A stretch of DNA of 64,000 nt from Bacteroidota bacterium. Its GTDB lineage: Bacteria > Bacteroidota > Bacteroidia > Chitinophagales > Chitinophagaceae. The notes beneath the pieces are model-generated. The model did not search any database, was not told where the DNA came from, and saw only the letters and a program-made list of their open reading frames with translations. A program made the translations under genes and the position numbers. Positions 17,277-28,029 of the stretch are shown here, piece by piece. Location: positions 27,377 to 91,376 of the forward strand of contig JAGWWM010000005.1 of assembly GCA_018970395.1 (NCBI GenBank), given 5' to 3'. Numbering within the stretch: the first letter of the stretch is position 1; the number at the start of each line of letters is the position of its first letter.

Positions 17277-19961
17277 ATGAAAATTCATTTTTACTTAAGA
17301 TTCCATACAGTATATGGTCAGACGCTGCATCTTTCGGTTAATCATCCGGCGTTTGAAAAATTATCTGCATCCTCGATGCCCATGCAGTATCTAAATGATG
17401 ATTACTGGAGTGTAACAATAGAAGTCAATGGTTCGGAAGATATCCCTTTTCAATATCATTATCAACTCCATACATCAGAAGGAGAAGTGTCAGAATGGGG
17501 GAATGACCGGGTGCTGGAATTTAAAAAAATCAATGTTGAAGAGCTTACTGTGATAGATACCTGGAACCATGCTGGAGAATATGAGAATGTTTTTTTCACT
17601 CAACCCTTTACGCAGGTTCTGCTACCCAAACATCCTGCAGAAGCTGTTAAGCTCTCTAAATTAACGACGCATATTTTCAAAGTAAAGGCACCACTGCTGA
17701 CGGAAAATCAGGTGTTGTGCGTAACCGGCAGTAACGATGCGTTGGGAAACTGGGGTAAAAAATCGCCCGTGCTGATGGTGCGGGAGGGGAACTGGTGGGT
17801 GGCACCGGTTCAACTGGGAAAAGAAAGTTTTCCGATCGCTTACAAGTACGGGGTTTATGATACGCAATCGCAGTCCATCCTCGGCTATGAAAGCGGCAAC
17901 AATCGCATGCTTTATGATGGTACGGCGAAAAAGAAAATCACAATACTGCATGACGGTTTTGCACAATTACCCAATAATACCTGGAGAGGAGCGGGGATTG
18001 CTATTCCGGTGTTTAGTCTGCGTACCGAAAACAGTTTTGGAGTAGGGGAATTTAATGATATCAAATTACTGGCCGACTGGTCGAAGCAGGTCTCATTAAA
18101 GCTCATACAATTGCTGCCCGTGAATGATACCACAGCTACGCATACCTGGACGGATTCCTATCCTTATGCAGCTATTTCCGCTTTTGCCCTTCATCCGATG
18201 TATGTCAATATCGCTACTATTGCAGGCAAGAAAACGCATGAGGTGGTCAAAAAGCTGGCTTCGAAACAAAAAGCACTCAATACGCTTACGGTGGTTGATT
18301 ATGAAACCGTAATGAAATATAAGTGGGAGGCGTTGAAAGCGCTGTATGCTGAACAGAAAAAATCATTTCATCAGGAACCCGAATTCATCTCTTTTTTCAA
18401 CGAGAACAAGCATTGGCTGGAGCCTTACGCGGCATTTTCTTATTTAAGAGATTTGAATGGTACGCCTGATTTTTCTCAATGGAAAAAATACAATATTTAT
18501 GAGGAAGAAGAAATTGCCAAACTTTGTCAGCCTTCCAAAAAACACTACGACGAGATTGCCGTTTTCTATTTCACGCAATACCATTTGCATAAACAACTCA
18601 AAGAGGCAACCGCTTATGCACATGAGCAGGGATTGATTTTGAAAGGAGATATTCCCATTGGTATTTATCGTAACAGTTGTGATGCCTGGGTAGCCCCTGA
18701 ATTGTATAATATGGACAAGCAGGCAGGAGCGCCCCCCGATGATTTTGCAGTGAAGGGACAAAACTGGGGATTTCCTACGTATAACTGGAAGCGGATGGCA
18801 GCGGATGGGTTTGACTGGTGGAAAAAACGCTTCGAACAAATGAGTCATTATTTTGATGCTTTTCGCATTGACCACATATTAGGTTTCTTCAGAATATGGA
18901 GTATTCCCATGCATGCGGTAGAAGGTATTCTCGGACATTTTGTGCCTGCCATACCCGTACATGTGAGTGAGTTTGGTCAACAGGGCATTTGGTTTGATTA
19001 TGAACGTTTTTGTAGGCCTTATCTAACTGATGAGGTATTTAAGGAACTGCTCGGAGCAGATGCAGCTTGGCTTTATGGCTTTGTTGAATCCAAGGGGTTG
19101 GGCAGATACCAATTGAAAGAAGACTTCAATACCCAAAGAAAAGTAGAAGCTCATTTTGCGAAGCAGGAAGATAATGAAATGAATCGGAGGATGCAGCAGG
19201 CCTTGTATGATTGTATCAGCAATGTCATTTTACTGGAACCCGATGATAGTAATGGTCAGGATTTTCATTTCCGGATTTCGATGAGCAGCACCCTTTCTTT
19301 CCGGTATTTGGATAATGATATCAAATGGCGACTCGAAGCGCTTTATGTCAATTATTTCTTCCGTCGTCAGGATGAATTCTGGAAGAAAGAGGCGATGGAG
19401 AAATTGCCCGCCCTAAAAAGATCAACGAATATGCTGATTTGTGGCGAAGATCTTGGAATGGTGCCCGGATGTGTACCTGATGTGATGAAACAATTGGGAA
19501 TGTTGAGCCTCGAAATACAACGCATGCCCAAAGATCCTACGCGTACTTTTTTCCATCCTGCCGATGCGCCTTATTTGAGTGTAGTTACGCCATCTACCCA
19601 TGATATGAGTACCATCAGAGGCTGGTGGGAAGAAGATCGTTCGAAAACGCAAGATTTTTATAATCATCAATTAGGTCATTTTGGCGGCGCTCCCTTTTAT
19701 TGTGAACCCTGGATTGTCAAAGAGATATTGGTTCAGCATGTGCATTCTCCCGCCATGTGGAGTATTTTCCAGATACAGGAATTGCTGGGTATGAGTCCTG
19801 CATTACGCAGACAAAATCCTGATGAAGAAAGAATTAATGTTCCTGCCAATCCGAAGCATTACTGGCAATACAGAATGCATTTAAGTGTGGAGGAACTGAT
19901 GAAGGAAACCGCGTTTAATGAGGAAGTACGTAGTTTGATCGTTACGTCGGGCAGAGCTTAA
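17277..19961 (+). CDS. malQ: 4-alpha-glucanotransferase with two CBM20 domains (DPE2-like)
   Basis: 894 residues. Two N-terminal starch-binding CBM20 domains (about 1-105 and 130-235; the second has CVTGSNDALGNWG) precede a GH77 catalytic domain (about 245-885). Catalytic residues: nucleophile D532 in FRIDH, acid/base E724 in CGEDLG, and D776 in STHDMS. The domain order and length match the DPE2-type amylomaltase of plants and Bacteroidota rather than the about 500-residue classical MalQ. It transfers maltosyl or glucosyl units between glucans in the cytoplasm for glycogen/maltose turnover. It is transcribed with the epimerase gene 18 bases downstream. A degenerate -7 box (TTAATTTG) lies 71 bases upstream. 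Confidence 0.95.
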   Translation: MKIHFYLRFHTVYGQTLHLSVNHPAFEKLSASSMPMQYLNDDYWSVTIEVNGSEDIPFQYHYQLHTSEGEVSEWGNDRVLEFKKINVEELTVIDTWNHAGEYENVFFTQPFTQVLLPKHPAEAVKLSKLTTHIFKVKAPLLTENQVLCVTGSNDALGNWGKKSPVLMVREGNWWVAPVQLGKESFPIAYKYGVYDTQSQSILGYESGNNRMLYDGTAKKKITILHDGFAQLPNNTWRGAGIAIPVFSLRTENSFGVGEFNDIKLLADWSKQVSLKLIQLLPVNDTTATHTWTDSYPYAAISAFALHPMYVNIATIAGKKTHEVVKKLASKQKALNTLTVVDYETVMKYKWEALKALYAEQKKSFHQEPEFISFFNENKHWLEPYAAFSYLRDLNGTPDFSQWKKYNIYEEEEIAKLCQPSKKHYDEIAVFYFTQYHLHKQLKEATAYAHEQGLILKGDIPIGIYRNSCDAWVAPELYNMDKQAGAPPDDFAVKGQNWGFPTYNWKRMAADGFDWWKKRFEQMSHYFDAFRIDHILGFFRIWSIPMHAVEGILGHFVPAIPVHVSEFGQQGIWFDYERFCRPYLTDEVFKELLGADAAWLYGFVESKGLGRYQLKEDFNTQRKVEAHFAKQEDNEMNRRMQQALYDCISNVILLEPDDSNGQDFHFRISMSSTLSFRYLDNDIKWRLEALYVNYFFRRQDEFWKKEAMEKLPALKRSTNMLICGEDLGMVPGCVPDVMKQLGMLSLEIQRMPKDPTRTFFHPADAPYLSVVTPSTHDMSTIRGWWEEDRSKTQDFYNHQLGHFGGAPFYCEPWIVKEILVQHVHSPAMWSIFQIQELLGMSPALRRQNPDEERINVPANPKHYWQYRMHLSVEELMKETAFNEEVRSLIVTSGRA

Positions 19962-19979
19962 TCTGATGTTTGAACCATC

Positions 19980-21014
19980 ATGCCTCTTATCGTAAAATAT
20001 AAATCAATTGCTACTCCCTTTGTCCATCCTTTTACCATTTCCAAGGGATCCAAGACCCATCAACCTGCGTTGATTGTGTCTCTTGAATGCAGGGGTTACA
20101 AAGGTTATGGAGAAGCTCCTGCCATATCGTATTACAACATTACGGTGGAGCAGATGATAGAAGAGCTGGAAAGAAAGAAAAAAATGGTAGAGCAGTTTGC
20201 CTTTACCGATCCCGAGAGATACTGGCATTATCTTCATCATTTATTTCCCAAAAATCCTTTTTTAGTCTGCGCGTTGGATATGGCCGCCTGGGATATGACG
20301 GGGAAGATGAGAAAAAAACCATTGGATCAGTTGTGGGGTTTGAATTCAGCGCATATACCCTTGTGTGATTATACCATTGGGGTTGACCGTATTGAAAACA
20401 TGGTTGCTAAAATGCAAGCGAAGCCCTGGCCGATTTATAAAATAAAAGTAGGAGTGGAGGGGGATATTGAGATGGTGAAGGCTCTTAGAACCTATACAGA
20501 TGCGGTTTTTCGTGCAGATGCCAACGGAGGATGGACGTTGGAACAAGCCTTGGATAAAATTCCTCAATTAAAATCTTTAGGTGTTGAATTCATTGAGCAA
20601 CCGCTGGCTAAAGATGATTGGGAGGGGATGAAAGTTTTATATGAAAAATCACCGCTGCCAATTCTTGCCGACGAATCCTGCGTTGCTGAACAGGATGTTG
20701 AAAAATGTGCAGGATATTTTCATGGCATCAATATCAAGCTGACCAAATGCAGTGGTCTCACACCTGCAAGAAGGATGATTGAAAAAGCAAGGACGCTGAA
20801 TCTTTCTGTAATGCTGGGGTCTATGAATGAAACCTCTTTAGGTTCTGCAGCAATTGGCAGACTGGCTCCTTTAGCTGATTATTTAGATATGGATGGTCCG
20901 TTATTGCTGGCAGAAGATATTGCCCAGGGGATTCAGTATCAAGAGGGAAAAGTATCCCTCAGTCAATTACCCGGGTTGGGGGTTACCTTAGATGAATCTG
21001 TTAGTAATCTTTAA
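19980..21014 (+). CDS. Dipeptide epimerase (enolase superfamily, L-Ala-D/L-Glu type)
   Basis: 344 residues with the full muconate-lactonizing/dipeptide epimerase signature: KIK at 154-156 (catalytic lysines), metal ligands D180 (RADANGG), E206 (EQPL) and D231 (ADES), opposite-face lysine K253 in NIKLTK, and the DMD motif at 303-305 that binds the dipeptide amino group. The family epimerises the second residue of dipeptides, typically L-Ala-D-Glu from murein recycling, to L-Ala-L-Glu. It is cytoplasmic. Exact dipeptide specificity varies in Bacteroidota and cannot be fixed from sequence alone. It follows malQ by 18 bases. Confidence 0.88.
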   Translation: MPLIVKYKSIATPFVHPFTISKGSKTHQPALIVSLECRGYKGYGEAPAISYYNITVEQMIEELERKKKMVEQFAFTDPERYWHYLHHLFPKNPFLVCALDMAAWDMTGKMRKKPLDQLWGLNSAHIPLCDYTIGVDRIENMVAKMQAKPWPIYKIKVGVEGDIEMVKALRTYTDAVFRADANGGWTLEQALDKIPQLKSLGVEFIEQPLAKDDWEGMKVLYEKSPLPILADESCVAEQDVEKCAGYFHGINIKLTKCSGLTPARRMIEKARTLNLSVMLGSMNETSLGSAAIGRLAPLADYLDMDGPLLLAEDIAQGIQYQEGKVSLSQLPGLGVTLDESVSNL

Positions 21015-21111
21015 ATTATTATTTCGGGATTCAATAGGAACAAAGTCAACTCCTAAGGGGTGAAATGATACTGAGATAAAACTAGATATGTTTAACGAAC
21101 CGGTAGGAGTT

Positions 21112-21139
21112 GTAGAGACGCACAATTGTGCGTCTCTAC
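21112..21139. repeat. 28-base perfect palindrome, GAGACGCA family
   Basis: GTAGAGACGCACAA followed by its exact reverse complement, located between the convergent epimerase and small membrane-protein genes. A relative with a paired C-to-T/G-to-A change occurs at 35737-35762. Confidence 0.85.
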
Positions 21140-21160
21140 GGCACGCCGAACAGTAATGCG

Positions 21161-21190
21161 TGAGATCCTTCGCTTACGCTCAGGATGACG
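21161..21190 (+). repeat. GAGATCCTTCGCT...CTCAGGATGACG dispersed repeat
   Basis: A 30-base unit with hairpin ends (ATCCT/AGGAT). The copy at 56409-56438 matches 28 of 30 bases. It is adjacent to the 28-base palindrome in the gap 21015-21217, which holds no gene. Confidence 0.75.
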
Positions 21191-21217
21191 GTTACGAAAT
21201 AGGTGTCGTTTGAATGG

Positions 21218-21517
21218 TCAGTTGCTGAATTTGGCGTACAGTATAATCAACCCATACATCACCGTCATAGCGAAAATGCCAATGGCAGTCTTGTCTTTAC
21301 GATTGTTGATATAAAGGGTAAAAAGAACAATATTGACAATAAGACTCAAACTGCCGACGGCAGTGAGCATAGCTGAATTTTCAAAGAAAAAAACAATAAA
21401 CTCGCGGAGAGAATATACGGAAGCATCTACTTTAATATAATAGTAAAGAACAATGCCCAGGATGGGAGCGAGAGATCCCATGGCAATCCCTAAAGGGTAC
21501 TTATCTATTTTCAACAT
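21218..21517 (-). CDS. Small three-helix membrane protein, unknown function
   Basis: 99 residues with three hydrophobic helices (about 9-28, 47-70, 78-96) and little else. It overlaps the surE stop/start by one base, so it is translationally coupled to surE. I do not recognise a characterised family; such short membrane proteins next to surE occur in related genomes as hypothetical proteins. Expression from the surE promoter is likely. Confidence 0.7.
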   Translation of the reverse strand: MLKIDKYPLGIAMGSLAPILGIVLYYYIKVDASVYSLREFIVFFFENSAMLTAVGSLSLIVNIVLFTLYINNRKDKTAIGIFAMTVMYGLIILYAKFSN

Positions 21518-22314
21518 CAGCCTTTGATTTTGTTTTCGAGTTGTTTTTTCAATTCATAATCTGTAAGGTCGTATTGTATAGGTACTACACTGACATAGTT
21601 ATTGGCAAGTGCCCATACATCGGTATCTTTCCCTTTATCAAAATTTTTGAATTCACCCGTGAGCCAGTAATATTTTCTTCCCGCAGGGTCTTTTCGTTCG
21701 TCAAATTCCTCTTCATATTTAGCATAGGCTTGCCGGCAAACCTTTATTCCCTTGATTAATTCCTTTGATACTTTAGGGATGTTTACATTCAGACATAAAT
21801 GCGGATTTTTAATTTTCAGTTTAAGCACCTGTTCCACAATTTTGCGTACGTACAACTGAGAGGCGGAAAAATCAGCTTCCATGCTATAATCTAACAATGA
21901 AAAACCTATGCTGGGGATTTTTTCAATACTTGCTTCTATGGCGGCACTCATGGTGCCGCTGTAAATAACATTAATACTATGGTTGGCGCCGTGATTGATG
22001 CCGCTTAAACAGATATCCGGTTTTTGATGCAGGATTTTGTCCACCGCCAGTTTTACACAATCCACCGGGGTGCCGCTGCATTGCCAGGAGTCAACCCCTT
22101 CAAATTGATGAACTTTGTGCAACCGCAGCGGATAGCCAATGGTAATGGCATGCCCCATGCCGCTCTGAGGTTTATCCGGCGCTACAACAATAATTTTACC
22201 CAAATCTTTTACCGCTTCGACCAGGTTTTTGATACCGGGGGCGGTAATTCCATCATCATTGGTGATCAGGATCACCGGTTGCTTCGTTTTTTTATCTTTT
22301 TTTGCGCCTGGCAT
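21517..22314 (-). CDS. surE: 5'/3'-nucleotidase SurE
   Basis: 265 residues. The SurE metal site is visible at the N-terminus as ITNDDG (D20, D21), with QSGMGHAIT and SGINHGANHS carrying the remaining conserved Ser/Asn ligands. The enzyme removes phosphate from nucleoside 5'- and 3'-monophosphates (and sometimes short polyphosphate) in the cytoplasm. The basic leader PGAKKDKKTKQ precedes the fold. It is first in a two-gene unit with the small membrane protein, with a perfect TAnnTTTG box 25 bases upstream. Confidence 0.95.
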   Translation of the reverse strand: MPGAKKDKKTKQPVILITNDDGITAPGIKNLVEAVKDLGKIIVVAPDKPQSGMGHAITIGYPLRLHKVHQFEGVDSWQCSGTPVDCVKLAVDKILHQKPDICLSGINHGANHSINVIYSGTMSAAIEASIEKIPSIGFSLLDYSMEADFSASQLYVRKIVEQVLKLKIKNPHLCLNVNIPKVSKELIKGIKVCRQAYAKYEEEFDERKDPAGRKYYWLTGEFKNFDKGKDTDVWALANNYVSVVPIQYDLTDYELKKQLENKIKG

Positions 22315-22339
22315 GTATTTGTTTTATTTATGATGTTTA

Positions 22340-22347
22340 CAAAATTA
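22340..22347 (-). promoter_or_regulatory. -7 box (TAATTTTG) of surE
   Basis: A full match to TAnnTTTG on the minus strand, 25 bases before the surE ATG. Confidence 0.55.
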
Positions 22348-22417
22348 ACACATGATGCTTTTATTTAATAATCTATTTATATTGCTCTGATTTAAAGTAA
22401 CTTTATAAAAATTTTTT

Positions 22418-22867
22418 ATGCGTACCGTTGCAGATATTCTCCACAAAAAATCGCCTGTTTTTAACCAAATAGATGCGGATGCTAAAGTCATTCAGGGACT
22501 TCAGTTGATGAATTCTGTCAATCTAAGTTACCTGGTGGTGATGAAAGAAGACCATTTTCAAGGTATCTTTTCAGAAAGAGATTATAGCCGTAATGTCATT
22601 TTAAAGGGTTTGCATAGTGATACTACACATATCAAAGAAGTAATGAGTACATCGTTACCCTTTGTAAGTTCTACCGATACCGTTGAGCATTGTATGCAGT
22701 TGCTCAATAGTCATAAAACACGCTATCTCGTTGTGTTTGATGATGAAGTATTTCGTGGTGTGATCACCATCAATGATGTATTGAGGGAAGCGCTTGCCAG
22801 CAAGGAGCTGGTATTTGATGAGGCCGTCATCAAAGCAACCACAGAATTACAGGATAAAGTATTTTAA
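22418..22867 (+). CDS. CBS-pair domain protein
   Basis: 149 residues made of two CBS motifs (about 1-65 and 70-135), with the recurring pattern of strand-helix-strand-strand-helix: YLVVMKEDHFQGIFSERDY in the first and YLVVFDDEVFRGVITINDV in the second. Stand-alone CBS pairs bind adenosyl ligands (AMP, ATP, SAM) and act as sensors for partners; none can be named here. It lies 16 bases before proC and may be co-transcribed. A TAACTTTA element at 22398-22405 is a candidate -7 box, close to the start. Confidence 0.85.
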   Translation: MRTVADILHKKSPVFNQIDADAKVIQGLQLMNSVNLSYLVVMKEDHFQGIFSERDYSRNVILKGLHSDTTHIKEVMSTSLPFVSSTDTVEHCMQLLNSHKTRYLVVFDDEVFRGVITINDVLREALASKELVFDEAVIKATTELQDKVF

Positions 22868-22883
22868 TTTCAATTTAGTTTAC

Positions 22884-23672
22884 ATGAATAAAAAGATTGC
22901 CATTATTGGAGGAGGGAATTTAGGCATTGCTATCGCAGAAGGGTTGCTCAAAAGTGGCTTTTCTCTACCCGAACATCTGATTATTACGAAAAGGAATATT
23001 GCTACTTTAGCAGAAATTGAACAAAGAGGGGTATTGGTAAGTGCAGACAACGAGGAGGCATTACGCTATGCAGATTTGATTTTACTGGCTGTCAAACCTT
23101 ATCAGGTTGAAGAAGTAGTTACCCGCTTTAAATCTCACATTGATCCAACCCGACATGTGTTAGTGAGTGTCGTTACAGGAGTGGACATCAAATCACTGAC
23201 CACCTGGGCCGGAGATGCTGTTCCTGTGGTTCGCGCCATGCCGAATACGGCTATTGCTATACAGCAAAGCATGACTTGCATTTGTCATCATAATACCGGA
23301 CAGCTGCAATTAGACTACATCCGCGATCTTTTTTCCCAACTGGGCAGGGTAGTGATGCTGGATGAGAAGTTGATGGATGCCGCTACCGTTTTGGGTGCCT
23401 GCGGCATTGCTTTCGCATTAAGATATATTAGGGCAAGTATCCAGGGAGGAATAGAAATTGGCTTCGATGCCAAAACAGCCGCCCTGATAGCGGCACAAAC
23501 GGTCAATGGAGCAGCCGAGCTGCTGATTCAGAAAGGTGCCCATCCCGAACAAGAAATTGATAAAGTAACCACCCCGCAGGGTTGCACCATAGCCGGCCTG
23601 AATGAGATGGAGCACAAAGGATTCAGTTCTTCCCTTATTATGGGCATCAAAGCCAGCTACGACCGCATCTGA
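22884..23672 (+). CDS. proC: Pyrroline-5-carboxylate reductase
   Basis: 262 residues from the ATG at 22884; the longer frame from 22794 would run through the CBS gene and is not conserved. It opens with the NAD(P) motif IIGGGNLGIAIAEGLL and has the family segments VSVVTGVD, VRAMPNTAIAI and, near the end, TTPQGCTIAGLNEME. It catalyses the last step of proline synthesis, reducing pyrroline-5-carboxylate in the cytoplasm. Length matches the family (about 265). Confidence 0.94.
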   Translation: MNKKIAIIGGGNLGIAIAEGLLKSGFSLPEHLIITKRNIATLAEIEQRGVLVSADNEEALRYADLILLAVKPYQVEEVVTRFKSHIDPTRHVLVSVVTGVDIKSLTTWAGDAVPVVRAMPNTAIAIQQSMTCICHHNTGQLQLDYIRDLFSQLGRVVMLDEKLMDAATVLGACGIAFALRYIRASIQGGIEIGFDAKTAALIAAQTVNGAAELLIQKGAHPEQEIDKVTTPQGCTIAGLNEMEHKGFSSSLIMGIKASYDRI

Positions 23673-23701
23673 TTTTCTTTTTTTTCAAATTGATGCCATG
23701 A

Positions 23702-25438
<1,737 letters not shown>

Positions 25439-25491
25439 TTCAATACCTCCAACCAACCCTTTTTTAAATAGGAGAGAAACCGTCGTTTCTT

Positions 25492-25499
25492 TACCTTTG
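25492..25499 (+). promoter_or_regulatory. -7 box (TACCTTTG) of yidC
   Basis: A full match to TAnnTTTG, 17 bases before the ATG, implying a very short leader. The small hairpin AGAAAC-CGTC-GTTTCT (25475-25490) just upstream may end pyrG transcription. Confidence 0.6.
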
Positions 25500-25516
25500 C
25501 CCCCTAAATTTTAAGA

Positions 25517-27355
25517 ATGAATTTTGACAAAAATACAACCATCGGATTCGTACTCCTGATGGCGCTTCTTTTCGGCTACATCTTCGTGACCAATAAACAA
25601 CAGGCAGCCCTGATGGTGGAGAAACATAAACAAGACTCCATCGCTAAAATAGCCCAACTCAAACAATCCAAAAAATCACAACCGATTGTTGCAGACAGTA
25701 CACCTCTTATCAAGAAGGACTCCACACCTGTTTCAGTATGGAACAACAACACAACACCGGAACAATTACAAGTAATAGAAACGGAATTGCTGAAAATTAC
25801 CTTTACCAATAAAGGGGGATATCCGAAATCCATCGAACTGAAAAAACATAAAGGTCATAATGGCCAACCGGTTATTCTGGGTGAAAAAAATCATCTGCTG
25901 AGCTATCCGGTACTCAACGATAAAAATGAAACTGTTTCTACTGCTGATGTGGTTTTTACCCTACAACCCTCTGCGGCTTCCAATGACAGTTTTCAATATG
26001 TCTCTTATGTGATGCAGGATCCCAGCGGAAAAAAAATCGAACACCGCTACCAGATTCCGCAACATGATTATATGATAGACTGGAGTATCCGTATAGAAAA
26101 GGTAAATAGTCTGGTTGCCGGTCAATCACTCAATCTCAGATGGAATATCACGACCGGTCAGCAGGAACGTGATCTTAAGTATGAAAAAGGACAAAGCAAT
26201 ATAGGTTTCTTTGAAAACAATGCTTACGATTTCAATGCTGCCGGAACAGGTGATTCCAAAGAGCTGGGCAGCCAAACCAAATGGATTGGCGTGAAGCAAC
26301 AGTTTTTCAATACCACCCTTATTGCTCCCAATGAGTTTTCTAAAGTACAAACGGAGTGGGCCGTTCCCGGGGAAGAAGCCGACTCTCTTCATGAAGTGAT
26401 GAAAGTCAACAGCACCCTCTCTTTCAACACCGGCGGTGCTTCTGAAATTACTATTCCACTCAAAATGTATTATGGACCCAATGACTTTAAAGCGCTTCAG
26501 AAATATGAGTTGGGACTCGAAAATCATGTGCAATTAGGTTACGGCATTTTCGCTTTCGTAAAATATATCAATCGGATGATGGTGATGCCGGTATTCAATT
26601 TTTTACATAACAATATTGGCAGTCTTGGAATTGTAATTCTACTGCTTACTTTCTTCATTCGACTGATTATTTCTCCGCTCACCTATACCAGTTATCTGAG
26701 TGGTGCTAAAATGAAAGTCTTACGTCCGGAAATTGATGAATTGAAAAAGAAGTATGGCGATGATCAGCAGACTTTCAGCATGGAGCAAATGAAATTATTC
26801 AGACAGGCCGGTGTGAATCCGCTCGGTGGTTGCATTCCTGCTTTGTTACAGATTCCCATCTTCTTTGCGCTTTACAGTTTCTTTAATGCTACGCTTTCCT
26901 TAAGAGGAGAAAGTTTCTTGTGGTCTCACGATCTTTCCGGATACGACAGCATTGCAACATTACCCTTTAGCATTCCCTGGTATGGCGATCATGTGAGTTT
27001 ATTTACCATTACAGCTACGCTGACCAGTTTGCTCATTTCTGTTTACAATACCCAAATGACGCCGCAGCAGGATAATCCTGTATTCAAATACATGATTTAT
27101 ATTTTCCCGCTGATGTTGTTGTTTATCTTCAATAGTCTTCCTTCAGCCCTTACCTGGTATTATACCGTTTCGAATCTGGTTACTTTGTTGTTGCAACTGA
27201 TCATTCAAAAGTTCATCATCAACGAAGCGAAGATTCATGCCAAAATTCAGGAAAATAGGAAAAAGCCGGTAACCCAATCCAAATGGCAGCAAAAGCTCGA
27301 GCAAATGCAACAGACCAATCAGAAATTGCAGGAGATGAAGAAGAAAGGGAAATAG
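25517..27355 (+). CDS. yidC: Membrane protein insertase YidC
   Basis: 612 residues. The N-terminal helix (FVLLMALLFGYIFV) is followed by a large periplasmic beta domain (about 60-350) and the conserved five-helix insertase core (about 355-580). Marks of the core are SPLTYTSYLSGAKMKVLRPE, the basic/hydrophilic coiled region, FRQAGVNPLGGCIPALLQIP and the late ALTWYYTVSNLV. It inserts and folds inner-membrane proteins alone or with SecYEG. The C-terminus is a basic, Gln/Lys-rich tail (LEQMQQTNQKLQEMKKKGK) of the kind that contacts ribosomes. Its stop codon is the first codon of an AT-rich dispersed repeat. Confidence 0.96.
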   Translation: MNFDKNTTIGFVLLMALLFGYIFVTNKQQAALMVEKHKQDSIAKIAQLKQSKKSQPIVADSTPLIKKDSTPVSVWNNNTTPEQLQVIETELLKITFTNKGGYPKSIELKKHKGHNGQPVILGEKNHLLSYPVLNDKNETVSTADVVFTLQPSAASNDSFQYVSYVMQDPSGKKIEHRYQIPQHDYMIDWSIRIEKVNSLVAGQSLNLRWNITTGQQERDLKYEKGQSNIGFFENNAYDFNAAGTGDSKELGSQTKWIGVKQQFFNTTLIAPNEFSKVQTEWAVPGEEADSLHEVMKVNSTLSFNTGGASEITIPLKMYYGPNDFKALQKYELGLENHVQLGYGIFAFVKYINRMMVMPVFNFLHNNIGSLGIVILLLTFFIRLIISPLTYTSYLSGAKMKVLRPEIDELKKKYGDDQQTFSMEQMKLFRQAGVNPLGGCIPALLQIPIFFALYSFFNATLSLRGESFLWSHDLSGYDSIATLPFSIPWYGDHVSLFTITATLTSLLISVYNTQMTPQQDNPVFKYMIYIFPLMLLFIFNSLPSALTWYYTVSNLVTLLLQLIIQKFIINEAKIHAKIQENRKKPVTQSKWQQKLEQMQQTNQKLQEMKKKGK

Positions 27356-27386
27356 TAATTAGTAATTAATAATTAGTAATAATTTA
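27353..27386. repeat. AT-rich TTAATAATTAGTAATTA-type repeat after yidC
   Basis: Contains TAGTAATTAGTAATTAATAA and further units of the same repeat, starting exactly at the yidC stop codon. The family also occurs at 38478, 38956, 44776 and 56309. Confidence 0.75.
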
Positions 27387-27410
27387 TAGTCAGTCGTTTA
27401 GGTTTAGGAT

Positions 27411-27437
27411 AACCAACAACTTACAACCTACAACCTC
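27411..27437. repeat. AACCTACAACC repeat before hisH
   Basis: AACCAACAACTTACAACCTA and following bases, the reverse complement of the GGTTGTAGGTT motif at 632-660. It ends three bases before the hisH start codon. Confidence 0.55.
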
Positions 27438-27440
27438 ATC

Positions 27441-28028
27441 ATGAATCTCTCCATCATCAAATACAACGCAGGAAATATCCAATCCGTTTTGTATGCGTTG
27501 GAGCGCTTGGGTATTGAGGCAAAAGTGACGGATGTGGCGGAGGAATTGTTCGCAGCGGATAAAGTGATTTTTCCTGGAGTTGGTGCTGCTGCCAGTGCTA
27601 TGGAGAGTCTGAAAGTCAATCGGCTGGATGAAGTAATCCGACAATTAAAACAACCCGTTTTAGGAATTTGTGTCGGCATGCAGTTGTTGTTTGAATCATC
27701 CGAAGAAGGAGATACAGATTGTCTGGGGATTATTCCATATAAAGTGAAAAAATTTAATGCTGATGCTGGGTTGAAAATTCCGCAGATCGGATGGAATGAT
27801 ATTTACGGATTAAAGTCTGAGTTGTTCCGGGATATTCCTGAATATAGTTATGTGTATTATGTGCATAGTTATTATGCGGAAATGAATCCCTATTCCATTG
27901 CTACTACAAAATATGGAATTGAATACTGCGGTGCGGTAAGGAAAGATAATTTTTACGGTGTGCAGTTTCATGCCGAGAAGAGTGCGGAGGTGGGCTCGAA
28001 AATTTTAGAAAACTTTTTAAGCTTATAA
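27441..28028 (+). CDS. hisH: Imidazole glycerol phosphate synthase, glutaminase subunit
   Basis: 195-residue class I glutamine amidotransferase. It begins LSIIKYNAGNIQSVLYAL and has the nucleophile C77 in GICVGMQ and the H177/E179 pair in VQFHAEKS. It supplies ammonia to HisF for imidazole-glycerol-phosphate formation in histidine synthesis. hisA follows after a single base, but hisF does not follow hisA as it commonly does; a TrmH methyltransferase is there instead. HisF must therefore be encoded elsewhere. The leader holds two families of intergenic repeats and no obvious promoter box. Confidence 0.94.
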   Translation: MNLSIIKYNAGNIQSVLYALERLGIEAKVTDVAEELFAADKVIFPGVGAAASAMESLKVNRLDEVIRQLKQPVLGICVGMQLLFESSEEGDTDCLGIIPYKVKKFNADAGLKIPQIGWNDIYGLKSELFRDIPEYSYVYYVHSYYAEMNPYSIATTKYGIEYCGAVRKDNFYGVQFHAEKSAEVGSKILENFLSL

Positions 28029-28029
28029 A

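Noticed and set aside
18444..18875. 143-codon minus-strand frame inside malQ
   Set aside because: Antisense to the GH77 domain, no motif, codon pattern explained by the malQ frame.
27353..27440. Short repeats before hisH considered as a CRISPR or histidine attenuator
   Set aside because: Units are not separated by regular spacers, and there is no His-codon-rich leader peptide or terminator/antiterminator pair.
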